NCBI RefSeq assembly: GCF_004664715.2
Contig: NC_051068.1
Coordinates: forward strand, 15,379,798-15,443,797
DNA from: Peromyscus leucopus
Lineage: Eukaryota > Chordata > Mammalia > Rodentia > Cricetidae
Reading direction: 5' to 3'
DNA length: 64,000 nt
How positions within the stretch are numbered: position 1 is the stretch's first letter; every line of letters begins with the position of its first letter. This document shows positions 33,871-45,238 of this stretch, one piece after another. Both the position numbers and the translations under genes were made by a program. Below the pieces are notes generated by a model that worked only from the letters and a program-made list of their open reading frames with translations, was not told the DNA's origin and ran no database searches.

Positions 33871-34184
33871 TTAAAAAACAAACGAACAAAATAAAAACAA
33901 AACGAAACAAAACCACTTGCTAGGAATAAATGCATAGGTAGACCATTGGGGTGGAAAGATGCCGTGCTTCTAAAGGTGCTATGAACTGAAATGCAGCCAC
34001 TCACTGGTGCAGAGCTCTGCCTTTCTGATCAAAACCTCTGCATCACAACTTTGCACTTGTTACTTACAATGACGTCCTCACTGCTCAGGTGAACAGATAG
34101 ACTAGACGTCATGGGTGTGTGGTGGCTGACACTATAACCTCATGCACTCATGCAATTTCTTAAGAAAAGAGAAGATTCAGGCCT
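33871..34184. other. Unassigned sequence
   Basis: An A-rich stretch after the SINE, then unique sequence; no gene. Confidence 0.45.
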
Positions 34185-34310
34185 TAGAATCTGGCTGTTG
34201 GTTGGTATCTCAGCACTATTACTGTGTGATCTCAGGCAAGTCAGCATCTCTGACCCAGCTCATAAAATGACACCAGATAAGATGGTGGAGACTAAATGGG
34301 ACTTTTTTTA
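34185..34310 (+). mobile_element. MIR SINE, plus strand
   Basis: 'tagaatctggctgttggtt', 'tactgtgtgatctcaggcaa' and 'gtcagcatctctgaccc' match the MIR core, with 'gagactaaatgggac' at the end. It is mammal-wide and ancient. Confidence 0.65.
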
Positions 34311-34789
34311 TGATAATGGTGGAGAGTAGATGCTAATACAAAAGTGACTTCCTGTCACTGCCTAATCCCCTGGGGGGGAGTAATCATCCCTTTGGCAATC
34401 AAAGATAGTAAGGACTGGATCTCTGTGCTCTGTACTCCAAGACTGAACTCCACTCAGAACGGCAGCATGGAAGCTTAAGGCTTGTCAGGTCCCCTGTTCC
34501 TAACCACTCAGGGTCTGTCCCATCCTGGCTGTGCCTGCTTCCTCCCACCTTACCCTCTGACAGTCTAGAATTTGGGCAACCAATCCCTGGCACACCCTCG
34601 TCACCTTGTTAATTGTGAGTTCTCCTTCAGGTAGGAGAAAGGACCCACAATGGAGGAAGTTACTAAATGTTCTTCACTTATGGCCTCTGGGAAAAAAAAT
34701 CTCAACACAGTTTTTGGTGTTGGCAATGATCCAACAGGAGAAAATTTCATAAATTATTTACAAAATGGAACTCATTAAGAGACCATTGT

Positions 34790-34935
34790 AATCCAAAGTG
34801 GTGATGTACAGCTTTGACCCCAGCCCTGGGGAAGTTGAGGCAGGCAGATCACTAGTTCTTGGACTGTATAGCTGAACCCTATACAGTGACTTAGCTAGAC
34901 CCCAGTAAAATGAGGGCCAGTTCTACTGTAAAACG
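34790..34935 (+). mobile_element. Old B1-like SINE, plus strand
   Basis: 'gaccccagccctggggaag', 'ttgaggcaggcagatcac' and 'tgacttagctagacccca' are diverged B1-family landmarks. Confidence 0.55.
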
Positions 34936-36345
34936 GTTCCAGGCGGGATTGGGGTTCTGCTCACTTCTTACATCGTCTCTTTACAATTTTCTCCACTAGG
35001 CCCTCATCTCCTCGGCCTTTATTCATTTGTTCAATTAATGTTTGTGCAGTATTTTCTATGAATTTAGTGTGAAGTAACTTTGTTACCGTCCCTGATTTTG
35101 AGGTATTTCAAATGCAGCCTTTCTACCTTGGGTTTAGTGGCTCAGGGTGCAGTGTGCGAAGCCTCAGTCTCTAGCTGGCACACACAGCTTCCTGGGCCTC
35201 TCCCCAGGTTCTGATGCAAGGTGATGAGGGGGCTAGAAACTTGTACCTTTAAGCTGTGGGTAGGTGAGTGTCTAGGAAACACTGTGAGACTCCCGCTGTA
35301 GACTGGCCATCTAGTCTGCGTTGATGATCACACCCTAAGTTCACTGTCTGCCTGTCTCCACAGAACGAAGTCTGCTCACCACCTTTCAGATCTGCCCTCA
35401 AAGTCCCCACTCTTGTGTCTCTTTGGAGATATTAACCTGCCTCCCGACACAGAGCTGCTCCTGAGCAGACCTTAGTTCTTCCCCACAGAATGGTCATGGG
35501 CCTCTCTGCAGCTTCGCTCCTTTGAAAGTGCTAGCTTTGTCCTTTCTTGTTTGCTAGAAGAGGAGAGAACATCTGTTGCCCTTGGTATGCAGAGGACAGG
35601 ATCACACCACACACAGACCAAGCCCTCAGAAGCAGAGAAGAAGGCACTGCCACAGGAGTTGCTTGCATGTGATTTGCAGAAGCCTCTTGTAGTTCCAATC
35701 ACATCTGAGGACTCAAGAACAGGTCGCTTCAGTTCTGTCTGAAGACTGGAGCCAGCACGGTGACACTGCTGTGTAAGCACTTGTACCACACCCAATGGCA
35801 CTGGAGGGGAAGGGAGAGCCTAGTTCTCATCCTCATCTCTGAGATTAATCTGAATAACTTACCGTGTCTTTGAACCCAAGGGCAAGGTTTAAGGATGTGG
35901 TAGCTGTCAGAGAACGATATTAAAAATACTCTAGTCCTTTCTTCCAGGGGCGTGGGTATCCTTTCCATTTGGATGTATGTGGTGAAAATGTCTGTATCAG
36001 ACATCTACATTGACCTAAAGTCCTTCAAGACAGATGACCCTGTCAGAGTGCATCGTCTTCCCCTTTCCCTTGGAAACTGTTCTGCTCAGAGTCAGCGGTT
36101 TAAAGAACTTTTGCCTATGGCTGAGCTTCTGATTAACACTGTAAAGAAGTGGAGAAAATACATCAATGATGAAGACAAACTCAATAAAGCTGCCTGGGGT
36201 GGTGTGGGGGTGAGGAGAAAGAGACAGAGAGAGAGATGCACAGGGAGAGAGAGAGGCAGAGGTGGGTGGCGGGAAATAATCATAAGTTATTCTACTACTG
36301 ATTTTCAGTTGTATTAAGTATTTGTTATTTTAAAAACTGTTTTGG
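34936..36345. other. Unassigned unique sequence with a GA-rich patch
   Basis: No gene is supported. The 121-codon plus frame at 35952-36317 runs into a GAGAGA-rich patch (36200-36270) and has no known domain. The 109-codon minus frame at 35472-35801 is also unsupported. Confidence 0.45.
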
Positions 36346-36583
36346 AGGCCAGAGTGATGGCTCCCTGGGTAAGAGTGTATGTTTCTTAAGCATGAAGACA
36401 TGAGTTCAAGTCTCCTGAACTCACATAACAGCCAGTCAGTCATAGCCACACAAACACATGTAATCCTGATGATGTGGGGGGCAGAGACAGAGGATCACTT
36501 GGGCTTGCTGGCCACCAATCTAGCTCCATGTTTAGTGAGAGTCCCAGGAGTATGGCAGAGAATGATAAAGCTAGATGCCTGGC

Positions 36584-37129
36584 TGTAGCTAGAGTTTTCC
36601 TGCCTTGCCCACAGTCAGGACAAACCTCTGTCACCCACCAGTCCCACAGCCGCTCAGACCCAACCAAGTAAACACAGAGACTTATATTGCTTACAAACTG
36701 TATGGCCGTGGCAGGCTTCTTGTTAATTTTTCTTATATCTTAAAGTAACCCATTTCTACAAATCTATACCTCGCCACGTGGCTGGTGGCTTATCGGTGTC
36801 TTCACATGCTGCTGGTCATGGCGGCGGCTGCCGTGTCTCTGGTCATGGCGGCGGCTGCAGCCAGTCCTTCTGCCTTCCTGTCCTTTTATTTCTCCTCTCT
36901 GTTAGTCCCGCCTATCCTTCCTGCCTAGCCACAGCAGATCAGGTTTTATTTATTAACCAATCAGAACAACTTGACATACAGACCATCCCCCAGCACAGCC
37001 AAGTGCAGACCATCTCAAACACCTGCACTCAGGCCCATGGTCCTAATCATCCTCTATACGGACCTGCTGGGTAACACCACAAGGAACCCAAGAAGGGCTC
37101 CCACAGGACATATAGACCGTCCCACAGCA
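36584..37129 (-). repeat. 3' LTR of the provirus
   Basis: It is 546 bp, TGTAGCTAGAG to CCCACAGCA on the plus strand. On the minus strand U3 carries a CCAAT motif (ATTGGTT near 36955-36961) and a TATA-like AATAAAAGG (about 36888-36896). A duplicated block with CATGGCGGCGGCTG (near 36827 and 36846) follows, downstream of the likely start site. A 111-bp graft (36996-37106) lies between 23-bp direct repeats. Confidence 0.9.
36996..37106 (-). repeat. Grafted U3 segment from another LTR family
   Basis: It matches the right end of the solo LTR at 256-600 (about 490-600) base for base apart from scattered changes. The right edge falls exactly at that LTR's terminus (CTCCCACA). It is flanked by 23-bp near-repeats (36973-36995, 37107-37129) of the host LTR's own U3 start. 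The same graft is at 38809-38919. Confidence 0.9.
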
Positions 37130-37150
37130 CTTCCCCTTTTCTTTTTTTTA
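37130..37150 (-). promoter_or_regulatory. Polypurine tract (plus-strand primer) of the provirus
   Basis: The minus-strand sequence AAAAAAAGAAAAGGGGAAG abuts the 3' LTR. This is where second-strand synthesis is primed in retroviral reverse transcription. Confidence 0.85.
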
Positions 37151-37223
37151 AAAAGGAAGGTTTTAACTTTTACACATCTTTAAAGCCAGCTTGGTATATT
37201 TGGGAATTTGGGCGTAGCTTCTC

Positions 37224-37628
37224 TTAACTACTTCCTGCTGGAGGGGGGCGCTGTCTCTTATGGGGACGCAAAGAAAATTTTAGGATCATGGAGTAGTCCA
37301 TGAGACCGTATCGTCTGAGCCAGTTGCCTTGAAACGATTCTGGATGTTGGATCATCTGGGCCATGGTGTCATCAGAGGCCTTCAGGGGTCTTGGCTGGTC
37401 AAACCTGATGTATCTTAATCTGGAACAAATCCATAGCCTCTGGCTTTCTGTGGAAACAAAAGCAGAGTCTCCTTTCCAAAGTAACACATCCTTATATCCA
37501 AATTTTAAAGTCAAAGTATTCTTAATATATACATATTGGTTTAACTCAACATCTTTTACGATCAAATGTTTTTCTGCAGTTAAAAATTCCAAAGACAATA
37601 TAATCCAAACTCTCTGTGTGATATCCAT
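37224..37628 (-). pseudogene. Retroviral pol remnant (integrase C-terminus-like)
   Basis: A 134-codon minus-strand frame lies just before the polypurine tract. Around its middle it reads 'YKDVLLWKGDSAFVSTESQ' followed by 'RLWICSRLRYIRF', which resembles the small DNA-binding domain at the end of betaretroviral integrases (a WKG turn, then a valine-rich strand and a tryptophan). The position, directly upstream of the 3' end, also fits a deletion that joined the leader to the end of pol. There is no catalytic core and no protease or reverse transcriptase domain. The assignment rests on this motif alone. Confidence 0.55.
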
Positions 37629-38375
37629 CTTTACATGGCTTATTTTTTATATTACTTTTACTTTCTCTTTAAAGACTTTATTTTTTTAAACTTTCTATTT
37701 CTTTATATAACTGTCTATGTTCCTTTTCCTCTCTCTTCCAAGCCTATGTACATTTTTACACACATTGTAAAGCATTTAAAGTCTTGTTCCACCTGAATCT
37801 GTCTTATTGCAAACTTATTGCTTTAAACTGTAGCCTTCTAAGCCTGAAACAGCTCTGTGGCTGCTGGCTCCGCCCCCTTCAGCTTCCCAACATGTCGGTG
37901 GTACGTTTTCCACCAGCTCTGGGAGCCATCGTGGGTCTGTGCTTTTATCCAAGCAGCGTGTAGCCCAGAAACCTTTTTCGTTTTGTAACTAGCAAAGGTG
38001 AAATCCACCACGCAGCTTAATGTGCCACTTGCAGAGGCCTCATTTCTGCCTTACTGCAGGTTAAGTGCACACACCAGGAACCCGCCAGTAACTCAAACCG
38101 GCGGCTGCCGCTCATTTGAGAGAGAGAATTAGGAACTGTGGGGCGTTTACCGATGTCACCGTTCCTAGAGAACTTACCGATGTCACCGCTCCGTGTGTTG
38201 AGTTCTGAATCCTCTTTACCACCACGTGAGGATTCTTCTCAGATCACACTTTATTGGAGCGCCTCTTGGTTAAGGGACTTTGTCTTTAGTATTTTTTTTT
38301 TCATAACACCGGCCTTTATCCCTGTTTTTTGTCCTTTTTCTTTAGTCCCTTTTTTTTCTTCCCTTTTTTTCTTTA
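37629..38375 (-). other. Provirus leader/interior without a recognised frame
   Basis: On the minus strand this follows the primer site. It probably holds the untranslated leader, dimer/packaging region and any short gag remnant. I see no gag domain. Pyrimidine-rich plus-strand runs lie at 38282-38380. Confidence 0.5.
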
Positions 38376-38393
38376 GCCCCACGTTGGGCGCCA
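38376..38393 (-). promoter_or_regulatory. Primer-binding site for lysine tRNA
   Basis: The minus strand reads TGGCGCCCAACGTGGGGC, the complement of the 3' end of tRNA-Lys of the CUU type, 2 bp inside the 5' LTR. It is intact over 18 bases. Confidence 0.92.
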
Positions 38394-38395
38394 TT

Positions 38396-38942
38396 TGTAG
38401 CTGGAGTTTTCCTGCCTTGTCCACAGTCAGGACAAACCTCTGTCACCCACCAGTCCCACAGCCGCTCAGACCCAACCAAGTAAACACAGAGACTTATATT
38501 TGCTTACAAACTGTATGGCCGTGGCAGGCTTCTTGTTAATTTTTCTTATATCTTAAAGTAACCCATTTCTACAAATCTATACCTCGCCACGTGGCTGGTG
38601 GCTTATCGGCGTCTTCACATGCTGCTGGTCATGGCGGCGGCTGCCGTGTCTCTGGTCATGGCGGCGGCTGCAGGCAGTCCTTCTGCCTTCCTGTCCTTTT
38701 ATTTCTCCTCTCTGTTAGTCCCGCCTATCCTTCCTGCCTAGCCACAGCCGATCAGGTTTTATTTATTAACCAATCAGAACAACTTGACATACAGACCATC
38801 CTCCAGCACAGCCAAGTGCAGACCATCTCAAACACCTGCACTCAGGCCCATGGTCCTAATCATCCTCTATACGGACCTGCTGGGTAATGCCACAAGGAAC
38901 CTAAGAAGGGCTCCCACAGGACATACAGAACATCCCACAGCA
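38396..38942 (-). repeat. 5' LTR of the provirus
   Basis: It is 547 bp, TGTAGCTGGAG to CCCACAGCA. It has the same layout as the 3' LTR, including the graft (38809-38919) bracketed by 38786-38808 and 38920-38942, and the duplicated CATGGCGGCGGCTG block near 38640 and 38659. Confidence 0.92.
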
Positions 38943-39039
38943 CCTGGCATCTTCTGTGGCCTCCACATCCACACAAACATATACCATATACACACACATA
39001 CATACATGCATACTCACATACATGCATAAACACAAACTA

Positions 39040-39106
39040 CAATGAATGAATGGATGGATGGATGGATGGATGGATGGATGGATGGATGGATGAATGGATG
39101 GATGGA
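39040..39106. repeat. (ATGG)n microsatellite
   Basis: AATG units lead into about 14 GATG units. It lies just beyond the CA-rich tail of the interrupted SINE. Confidence 0.97.
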
Positions 39107-39438
39107 ATCACCTCTGCTAGGTGTAAAATGAAACAGCTGTGTTTTATTTTCACACACGAAGTGTCTGGGACAGATCTGGAACAGCACTGCTGAAACACAG
39201 TTGGAATGGAACAGCAAACAGTAGGAGAGAACCAAGCAAAGACAGGAACGTCTACCCATGACTCTCCAAGGAATTCTGGCCAATGACAGGCCTAAGTTTG
39301 CCTAGACTTCCAACTCCACAATCTTGATGCTGAGGCCATGCTTTGTCTATATCAAGCACCAGCATTTCTGGCAGTAAGATTTAGGTATCGCCATTTTCTG
39401 TTTGGTCCCGGTGATTCCAGTGTGTAGATTAAATAATG
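39107..39438. other. Unassigned sequence
   Basis: No gene or nameable repeat is seen. Confidence 0.5.
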
Positions 39439-39439
39439 G

Positions 39440-39689
39440 TAGGAGCTGGGGAGATAGGTCAGTCAGTAAAGTTCTCACCTGGCAAGTACAAGTACCTGCA
39501 TTCAACCATCAGAGCCCACATCAAAATCTGGGCATCATGGCACGCACTTGTAACTTCACTGGTGTGTAGGTAGGGACAGGCAGATCCCTGAGGCGGTCTG
39601 GTCAGTAACACAGACTAAACAGTGAGCTTCAGGTCAGTCAGAAGCCCTGACCTGAAGTACAAAGTGGATATCTGAGGGCTGACACCCAA

Positions 39690-39740
<51 letters not shown>
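39440..39740 (+). mobile_element. B4/RSINE-type SINE with (CA)n tail, plus strand
   Basis: 'gctggggagataggtcagtc' (head), 'gggcatcatggcacgcact' and 'gggacaggcagatccctga', then (CA)n at 39691-39740. Part of the body (39620-39660) is a short imperfect inverted repeat around 'cttcaggtcag'. Confidence 0.75.
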
Positions 39741-39741
<1 letters not shown>

Positions 39742-40074
39742 TCACATGCACAGATGCACAATCTAAAATATACATGAAGAGACAGGATGAATGGAAGAAA
39801 CAATGCCTAGGACAGTAATAAAGCCATATTTTTGAAGTGAGTGTGGTTTAGTTTAAAAAGCACCAAGCAGAGATTGGGTGTTCAGCAGTGAGGGGGCATC
39901 TGTAAAGGGGAACTGTCTCAAAGAGTCTGCATTGACACAGGTACATATAGGTGTGTGTTGGGTCTGCAGCAAAACAATGCCAACACATGATGGGCAAATG
40001 TGAGAAATGCAGGAAATGTTTTGTGTCCCTAAAGAATGATGGACTCAGTCTTTGCATCAATTTTGTATTGGTAA
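39741..40074. other. Unassigned sequence
   Basis: No gene or repeat is recognised. Confidence 0.5.
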
Positions 40075-40545
40075 AATTATTAAGGCCACTCCACGTAGTT
40101 AAAAGGGAGATTTATTTAATGGCGTAACTTACAAATGAAGGGATAGGTAGGTTGCGGGTTCTGTGAAAGACACAGCGCAGTCTGGTGGTATTCTCTGGAG
40201 AACTCTCCTCGGTCTACCTCTAGTGTCCACTGTCCAAGAAGGAAGAGCTCACGGTGCATCCCTATCTCGGGTCTTCAGGGCCCTTCCTTCGCCCTGCCTT
40301 GTAGGCGTGACAGTTATCGAAGCCTCAGTGGGGGTTGGAACTTCCAGACCAAAGCTGGAATGGCTACCCACTACAGCTTTGTTTCCATACAATACAGCTC
40401 TGGTCCCTCTCACTTTGGTTTTACAACTATCTGTATAATCCAAACAGCCCAAGTTTCTAGATATTTTCTTTTAAATCTCAAGTTCAAAACAGGTAATAAA
40501 TTACCTCAATGGCACTTAACACATTTTCACCTTATCTGTTCACAA
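40075..40545. repeat. Possible LTR-type repeat, unclassified
   Basis: 'ggccactccacgtagttaa' and 'gagatttatttaatggcgta' have the feel of a rodent LTR (minus-strand AATAAA near 40110), but I cannot name it and see no target duplication. Confidence 0.3.
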
Positions 40546-42040
40546 AGCATTTGAGGACTTACAATTTACAGAGTTTTAAGGTAATAACTATATTGTAGCA
40601 GATCTAAGGGGAGGCATGATTGTGCCCGGAAGCCAGAGAGGTGTCGCTCCTGACACTGATCACGAAGATTGCCAGGCGGCTCCCAGCAGTCAATGCAGCC
40701 AGAAAAATGTGAATTTGAACTGCCTAGTAAAGGCAAGCCCGTATTTTACGGCAGTTGCTACATTATTGCTAGAGTCCACGTGTCTCATGGACAAAGCCCA
40801 GACCACGCCAAGAGTCCGCTTGTCTGTCCACACCCTTTGCTTGATGACTTGGCAAACTGCTTATTTTGACTCACTCTGGGAGCAGAATCTGTCTACCTCT
40901 TTTTTCAAGCTTACTTTTGTTGGCTAAAATGAACAGACCAAAGTGACGCACCCGTTCACTCTGATGGCTTGACCTGGGAGAAGAGCAGCTCAGGGCTTCC
41001 TGCTGGCTCTCTTTGTTGCTATATTAGTTTGTACAATCTGTAAGCCTTGTATTTTAATTCCCCCTTGGTGCCAAGCACAATGCTCGGAGAATCACTTGCC
41101 CACCTATATTGTTCAGTCTGTATCACTGCCTGAAAAGAAAACATGAGCAGTAAAACCCTCTTGAAATTTAAGGCATTTCAAGGTGTTATATTCTTAAGGC
41201 TTAAGTCACTATCCTAAGGTATATAAGCAAATTCTCATAAGCTTCCATACACCCCAGCTGGCAAGGGATGAGTGGCGTGAATAGCCCTTTGTTTTCACTC
41301 CCCAAATGTGCACAGGTTTATACAGGACTCAAATTGATTCTAACAATTATTTAAAATTCCTCAGAAATACTTTAAGTCTTATGTCTTCATTTCTGAGTGG
41401 GACAATGCCAAACTGCCAACAGCTGAGCGATTTGAAGTAAAGGCAGCATCTTCTCTCATCAGAGACAAGACCCAGACACAGGCAAAGGGAAGTTCGAATA
41501 ACTCACACACATCCTGAGCCTCGTCATGAGCTTTAACAATAATCCCGCTGTTGGCCAGCAGAAGACATGCGCCTGAGCCCAAGTTTCAGATGTCAAGCCA
41601 GTCCTCTTCCAAACCACAGTATGGGTGATAGGACCATGTTATCGGTGGAGCAAGGCCAGAGATCAACTCTGGTCTATCATTTAGTTATAAATACAGCAAC
41701 AAACTGCCTTTTACAAGTTCAGGTGTCTACGTCCTTTATTTAAAAGACAGTGCTCACATATTCAGAGTCACCTTCTGTGAATGTAGCTGATGATGAGGGT
41801 GGTCTCACGTGTCTCCTCTCACACCAACAATTTGTCACAAACTGAATGGGGTCCGGGAAATGAAAACAGTCCTATAGAAACGCAAGTTAGCGTCAACTTC
41901 CTTATTTGAAAGTAGAAACTACAAATAGCCAGGGTGCGAGCGCTCCTGTACAGAAAACCCAGTGTGGCCCTGATTCATTGATCACAGGTATTACTCTCAA
42001 GGGCATGGTTCAAATCTTGGGCCTTGTATTATGAAAACAT
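40546..42040. other. Unassigned unique sequence
   Basis: No repeat or exon is recognised. Frames of about 60-100 codons (for example 40616-40927 plus) overlap others and have no domain. Confidence 0.45.
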
Positions 42041-42044
42041 CATC

Positions 42045-42365
42045 TGTTATAGTATGGGTGTGAAAGGCCCAACCCTATCCCCCAACAAATTCCTATGTTT
42101 GAACACTTGGTGCCCAGATAACAGCAATGTGCTGGGAGGCTGTGGAACCATGTGGACATGGGGCCCAAGTGGTAGAAGCAGGATTCTAAGACTTTGGGGG
42201 TGAGGGGGTGGATTACAGGTTGTCTTTGTATCCCTGCGTGATGGTGAACTGTACTCCTGACATGACGGACTATGCTTCCGCCATGGTGGACTGCATCAAC
42301 CTCATTCCCCCTCAAGTTCCTTCTACCAGATATCCTGTCATAGTGACAAGAAAGGCCATTAATGC
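42045..42365 (+). mobile_element. MaLR-like LTR fragment, plus strand
   Basis: 'tgtttgaacacttggtgcc', 'atgtgctgggaggctgtgg' and 'ccgccatggtggactgcat' match the layout of old MaLR-type LTRs. It is highly diverged. Confidence 0.5.
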
Positions 42366-45238
42366 ACCTTCCTCTCCTAAATCCTCATATTGGTGTGGAT
42401 CCTAAAGGGAACCCAACATAGTCTAACATCTTAGCAATACAACCCCAAAACGCTTAGGCCTCTCTCCACAGCTCCCACCAGTGTTCGTTCTGCTTCTTCC
42501 TGAGAGCACTCAACAACAAGCTGAGCAAGGAAACCAAGCAAGAAGGGCCACAGCCATACACGGAAACGATGGTTAAGTGGCCATTGTTTGGTGGGAGCAG
42601 AGGCGTGGCAGCTGGTCTCCTGGGTGGTATTTTATTGCACAGCTTACCATTCAAGTTTATTGCAGCTTTTCAAAAATGGGTGTACTGGGGAAAGAATTGC
42701 TTCTGTGCTATACCCAAGAGCATTTCATGCCTAGAAGTGAAGTGAACTCTCAGTTTGCTGGAATACATATGTTCCAAGAGTCCTCAAAGGGAGGACAGGT
42801 CTTAAGAACATAGTACTAGAGGGACAGATGGAAAGAGTCTGGAAAACAGGCCCAAGTCTGATCCTTGTGCCCACACCACATGGCATTGTTCTTGCCCCCT
42901 CAGCCCTTTACCTCATCTCCATGTCACCAACCCCCCCATCATCCAAACTACTCAAAATAAATACATATTGAGCCATAACCAACTCTTTCAGAAAACGTTT
43001 GAGCCCCAAAGCAAGTCCCATTAAAGCAGAAGATTGAATCATTTTTAAAGCTAGTTACAATATATTTTTATCTTTTCTCCCTTTATTAGTATCCCAGGCA
43101 ATGATATTCAAAGAATTTATCATAGTTTTATGAATGATAGCCAAATGCTGAACTTTTCTCAAGATTAAAAGCTAATGTACCTTCCAGAGGCCCAGGACCA
43201 ATGGAGACCTGTGACTCCCAAATTGTACTAAACCTATTTCATCCAGAAATGACAGATTCCATCCACTCCTCAGTGCTAGAGGAAATACGCTCCAGGCCCC
43301 TGGGACCCTCCTAGCTCATCTTCATTCACTGGATCTAAATCACGAACCATGCTTCATTGTGTAACTGCAAATCAGGCATGTTCAAAACCAAAGACGCAGC
43401 AGGAAGGAAGCAGTGTCCATTTTCCAGATCGAAATGAATCCTGAGGCAGGACAAAGGGCCACAGTGATGACTCAGTGTCTTACATGAATTTCACCCGCTT
43501 CCCACTCAACTCTGCTTTTTTCCCCTTTTCTTTTCTTTTTTTTAAGCTAAAGAATATTTGTAAGTTGTATCTGTGAAGATATCCTGATGTTTTTTATAAG
43601 TACAGTATGTATGTAAGCTCATCTGGTTGCTGTCCTGGATATTTATAGGAGACTCTTGCTTTAAACAACTCAAGAAACACACTTAGTGATGTGTTTTAAG
43701 ACTAAAATAAAGCAGTCAAAATGGGAAAAAAGCCAGGTCATATGCCCAATATTATATCTGGAGTTGATCTATTTCATACTTTGGGTTTCATTCAGTTCTT
43801 GAGATAACAATAATGATAATAATTAATAGCATGCCTCAAAAGAGGAAAAAGAACCAGCTATTCAGCATGAGTCTTACAGGAGCACCAAATACAGCAGGCA
43901 GGTTTTGTTATGAAAACATCCTTTTTTTCCTTTTGCACCAATGTAAAATTACCGTAGCCCATGTAGAGCTGATTAGAATATAGTGGTCCCTGATCAGCTA
44001 GTATCCTAAGAATAGGTTCTGCAGGCCTTAAGAATTCGACAAGTTTACATGTATGATGTAATTTATAACTTCATTTCTCTCCTGAGCCCTGAAGCAAATG
44101 TCACCTTCTGCTAGCATGATAATTTAAAGTAAGAGGGGGTCATTGTTCTTATAGTAACAGAGTCTCACTTTACACATCGGCCATTTCCAACCTGCTACGA
44201 AATTACTGAGCGTTTGAGGACACATGGTAGAGCCCAGGCAGATGCTGCTGGAGAGGAAACCGAACACCAGCCACTTAGAATATGCTGTGTCAGCTTGAAA
44301 GTACGAGTGACATGAGCCCCTTGCTCTCCCCTCACACACACCCCGTTAGCCACTACCTAGCAACTGTTAAGTTTTCTAGGATCTAAAACCAAGTCCTCAG
44401 TCTTACAAAAATTACTTGACTTTTTGGCCTGATTATGGTCTGGCCACAGGAATATTCTTCATTATACTAAGAAAGGTAAGTCTTGACTTTTTTACATCTT
44501 CATTACTCTGCTAACACTCAGCACCTAGACAGATTTTCCAAGCAGCAATTGTCTACTAGCTACAAGCAGCAGCTACATTTCTTCAGAGCACAGAAGAGTT
44601 CAGGATGCAGAGAACAAGTTTTTTTCTCTCCATCAAGGTTTTCAAAGGGTCTTCCAGGAGAATTGGGACAGGCTGTATGCCCAACTAGCAGGGAATCACT
44701 TTTCCATGTCCTGCCAAAAGGAATCTTATTCTTAGAAACTTAAAGTCTCCCCTGACAGAAGCCAGGCCTGCAGGAGCCCCCCTTTATCTGCTCAAGAGGA
44801 AGAAAGTGGAAATGCAATCTGAAGATGCCAGACCATTGTTTCCATGGTGAGGTTCCCAGAGAGCTACTGAGCATTCAAGTCTGCAACTGCAGCCATAGAG
44901 TGTGGATATATTTAAGTACCTACCTTACATTAACACAAAGGGACACAGAGCCCCAGTCACTTCTGTAACAAGAACCAAGGTCATCTTGGGATGACAATGT
45001 AGGTACTTACACTGAAAGGTATTGTGTTGTGTGCTCCTGTTAAGCTCACTAATGTGAAAAGCTCAGGGGTTGAGTCAGACAGTCTTCAGGGTCTGCTTTA
45101 GGTGAGCTAAGCCTGTGACTTTGATCGAATCACCCTGTTTCACTAGTGTGTGGGTTTCTTTCCAATTCTCAAACCAATCCATGCATTGCTATGCAATTTC
45201 AAGGAATATTTCTTTCCTTAACATTAATATCGTTTTAA
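42366..45238. other. Unassigned, largely unique sequence
   Basis: No coding exon is recognised in nearly 2.9 kb. A weak MIR-like patch may lie at 45105-45170. The sequence is AT-rich with no tandem arrays. Confidence 0.45.

Larger units (their letters stand above)
36584..38942 (-). mobile_element. Compact class II (betaretrovirus-like) provirus, minus strand, nonautonomous
   Basis: This provirus is 2359 bp with LTRs at 36584-37129 and 38396-38942, flanked by an exact 6-bp target duplication CCTGGC (36578-36583, 38943-38948). On the minus strand the order is 5' LTR, 2-bp spacer, lysine-tRNA primer-binding site, about 1.25 kb interior, polypurine tract, 3' LTR. The two LTRs differ at about twelve positions plus one 1-bp indel by eye, near 2 per cent, so the insertion is fairly young. 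gag, pro, most of pol and env are absent. Only a 3' pol-like remnant is suggested. Mobilisation would have needed proteins from a helper element. Confidence 0.93.
36346..39036 (+). mobile_element. B4/RSINE-type SINE, plus strand, split by a provirus
   Basis: Left piece 36346-36583 ('gaggccagagtgatggctcc', 'gggcttgctggccaccaat', 'agctagatgcctggc'); right piece 38943-about 39036 ('cctggcatcttctgtggcc', then CA-rich tail). With the provirus and one CCTGGC copy removed, the SINE reads straight through. The SINE therefore fixes both insertion boundaries. Confidence 0.85.
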
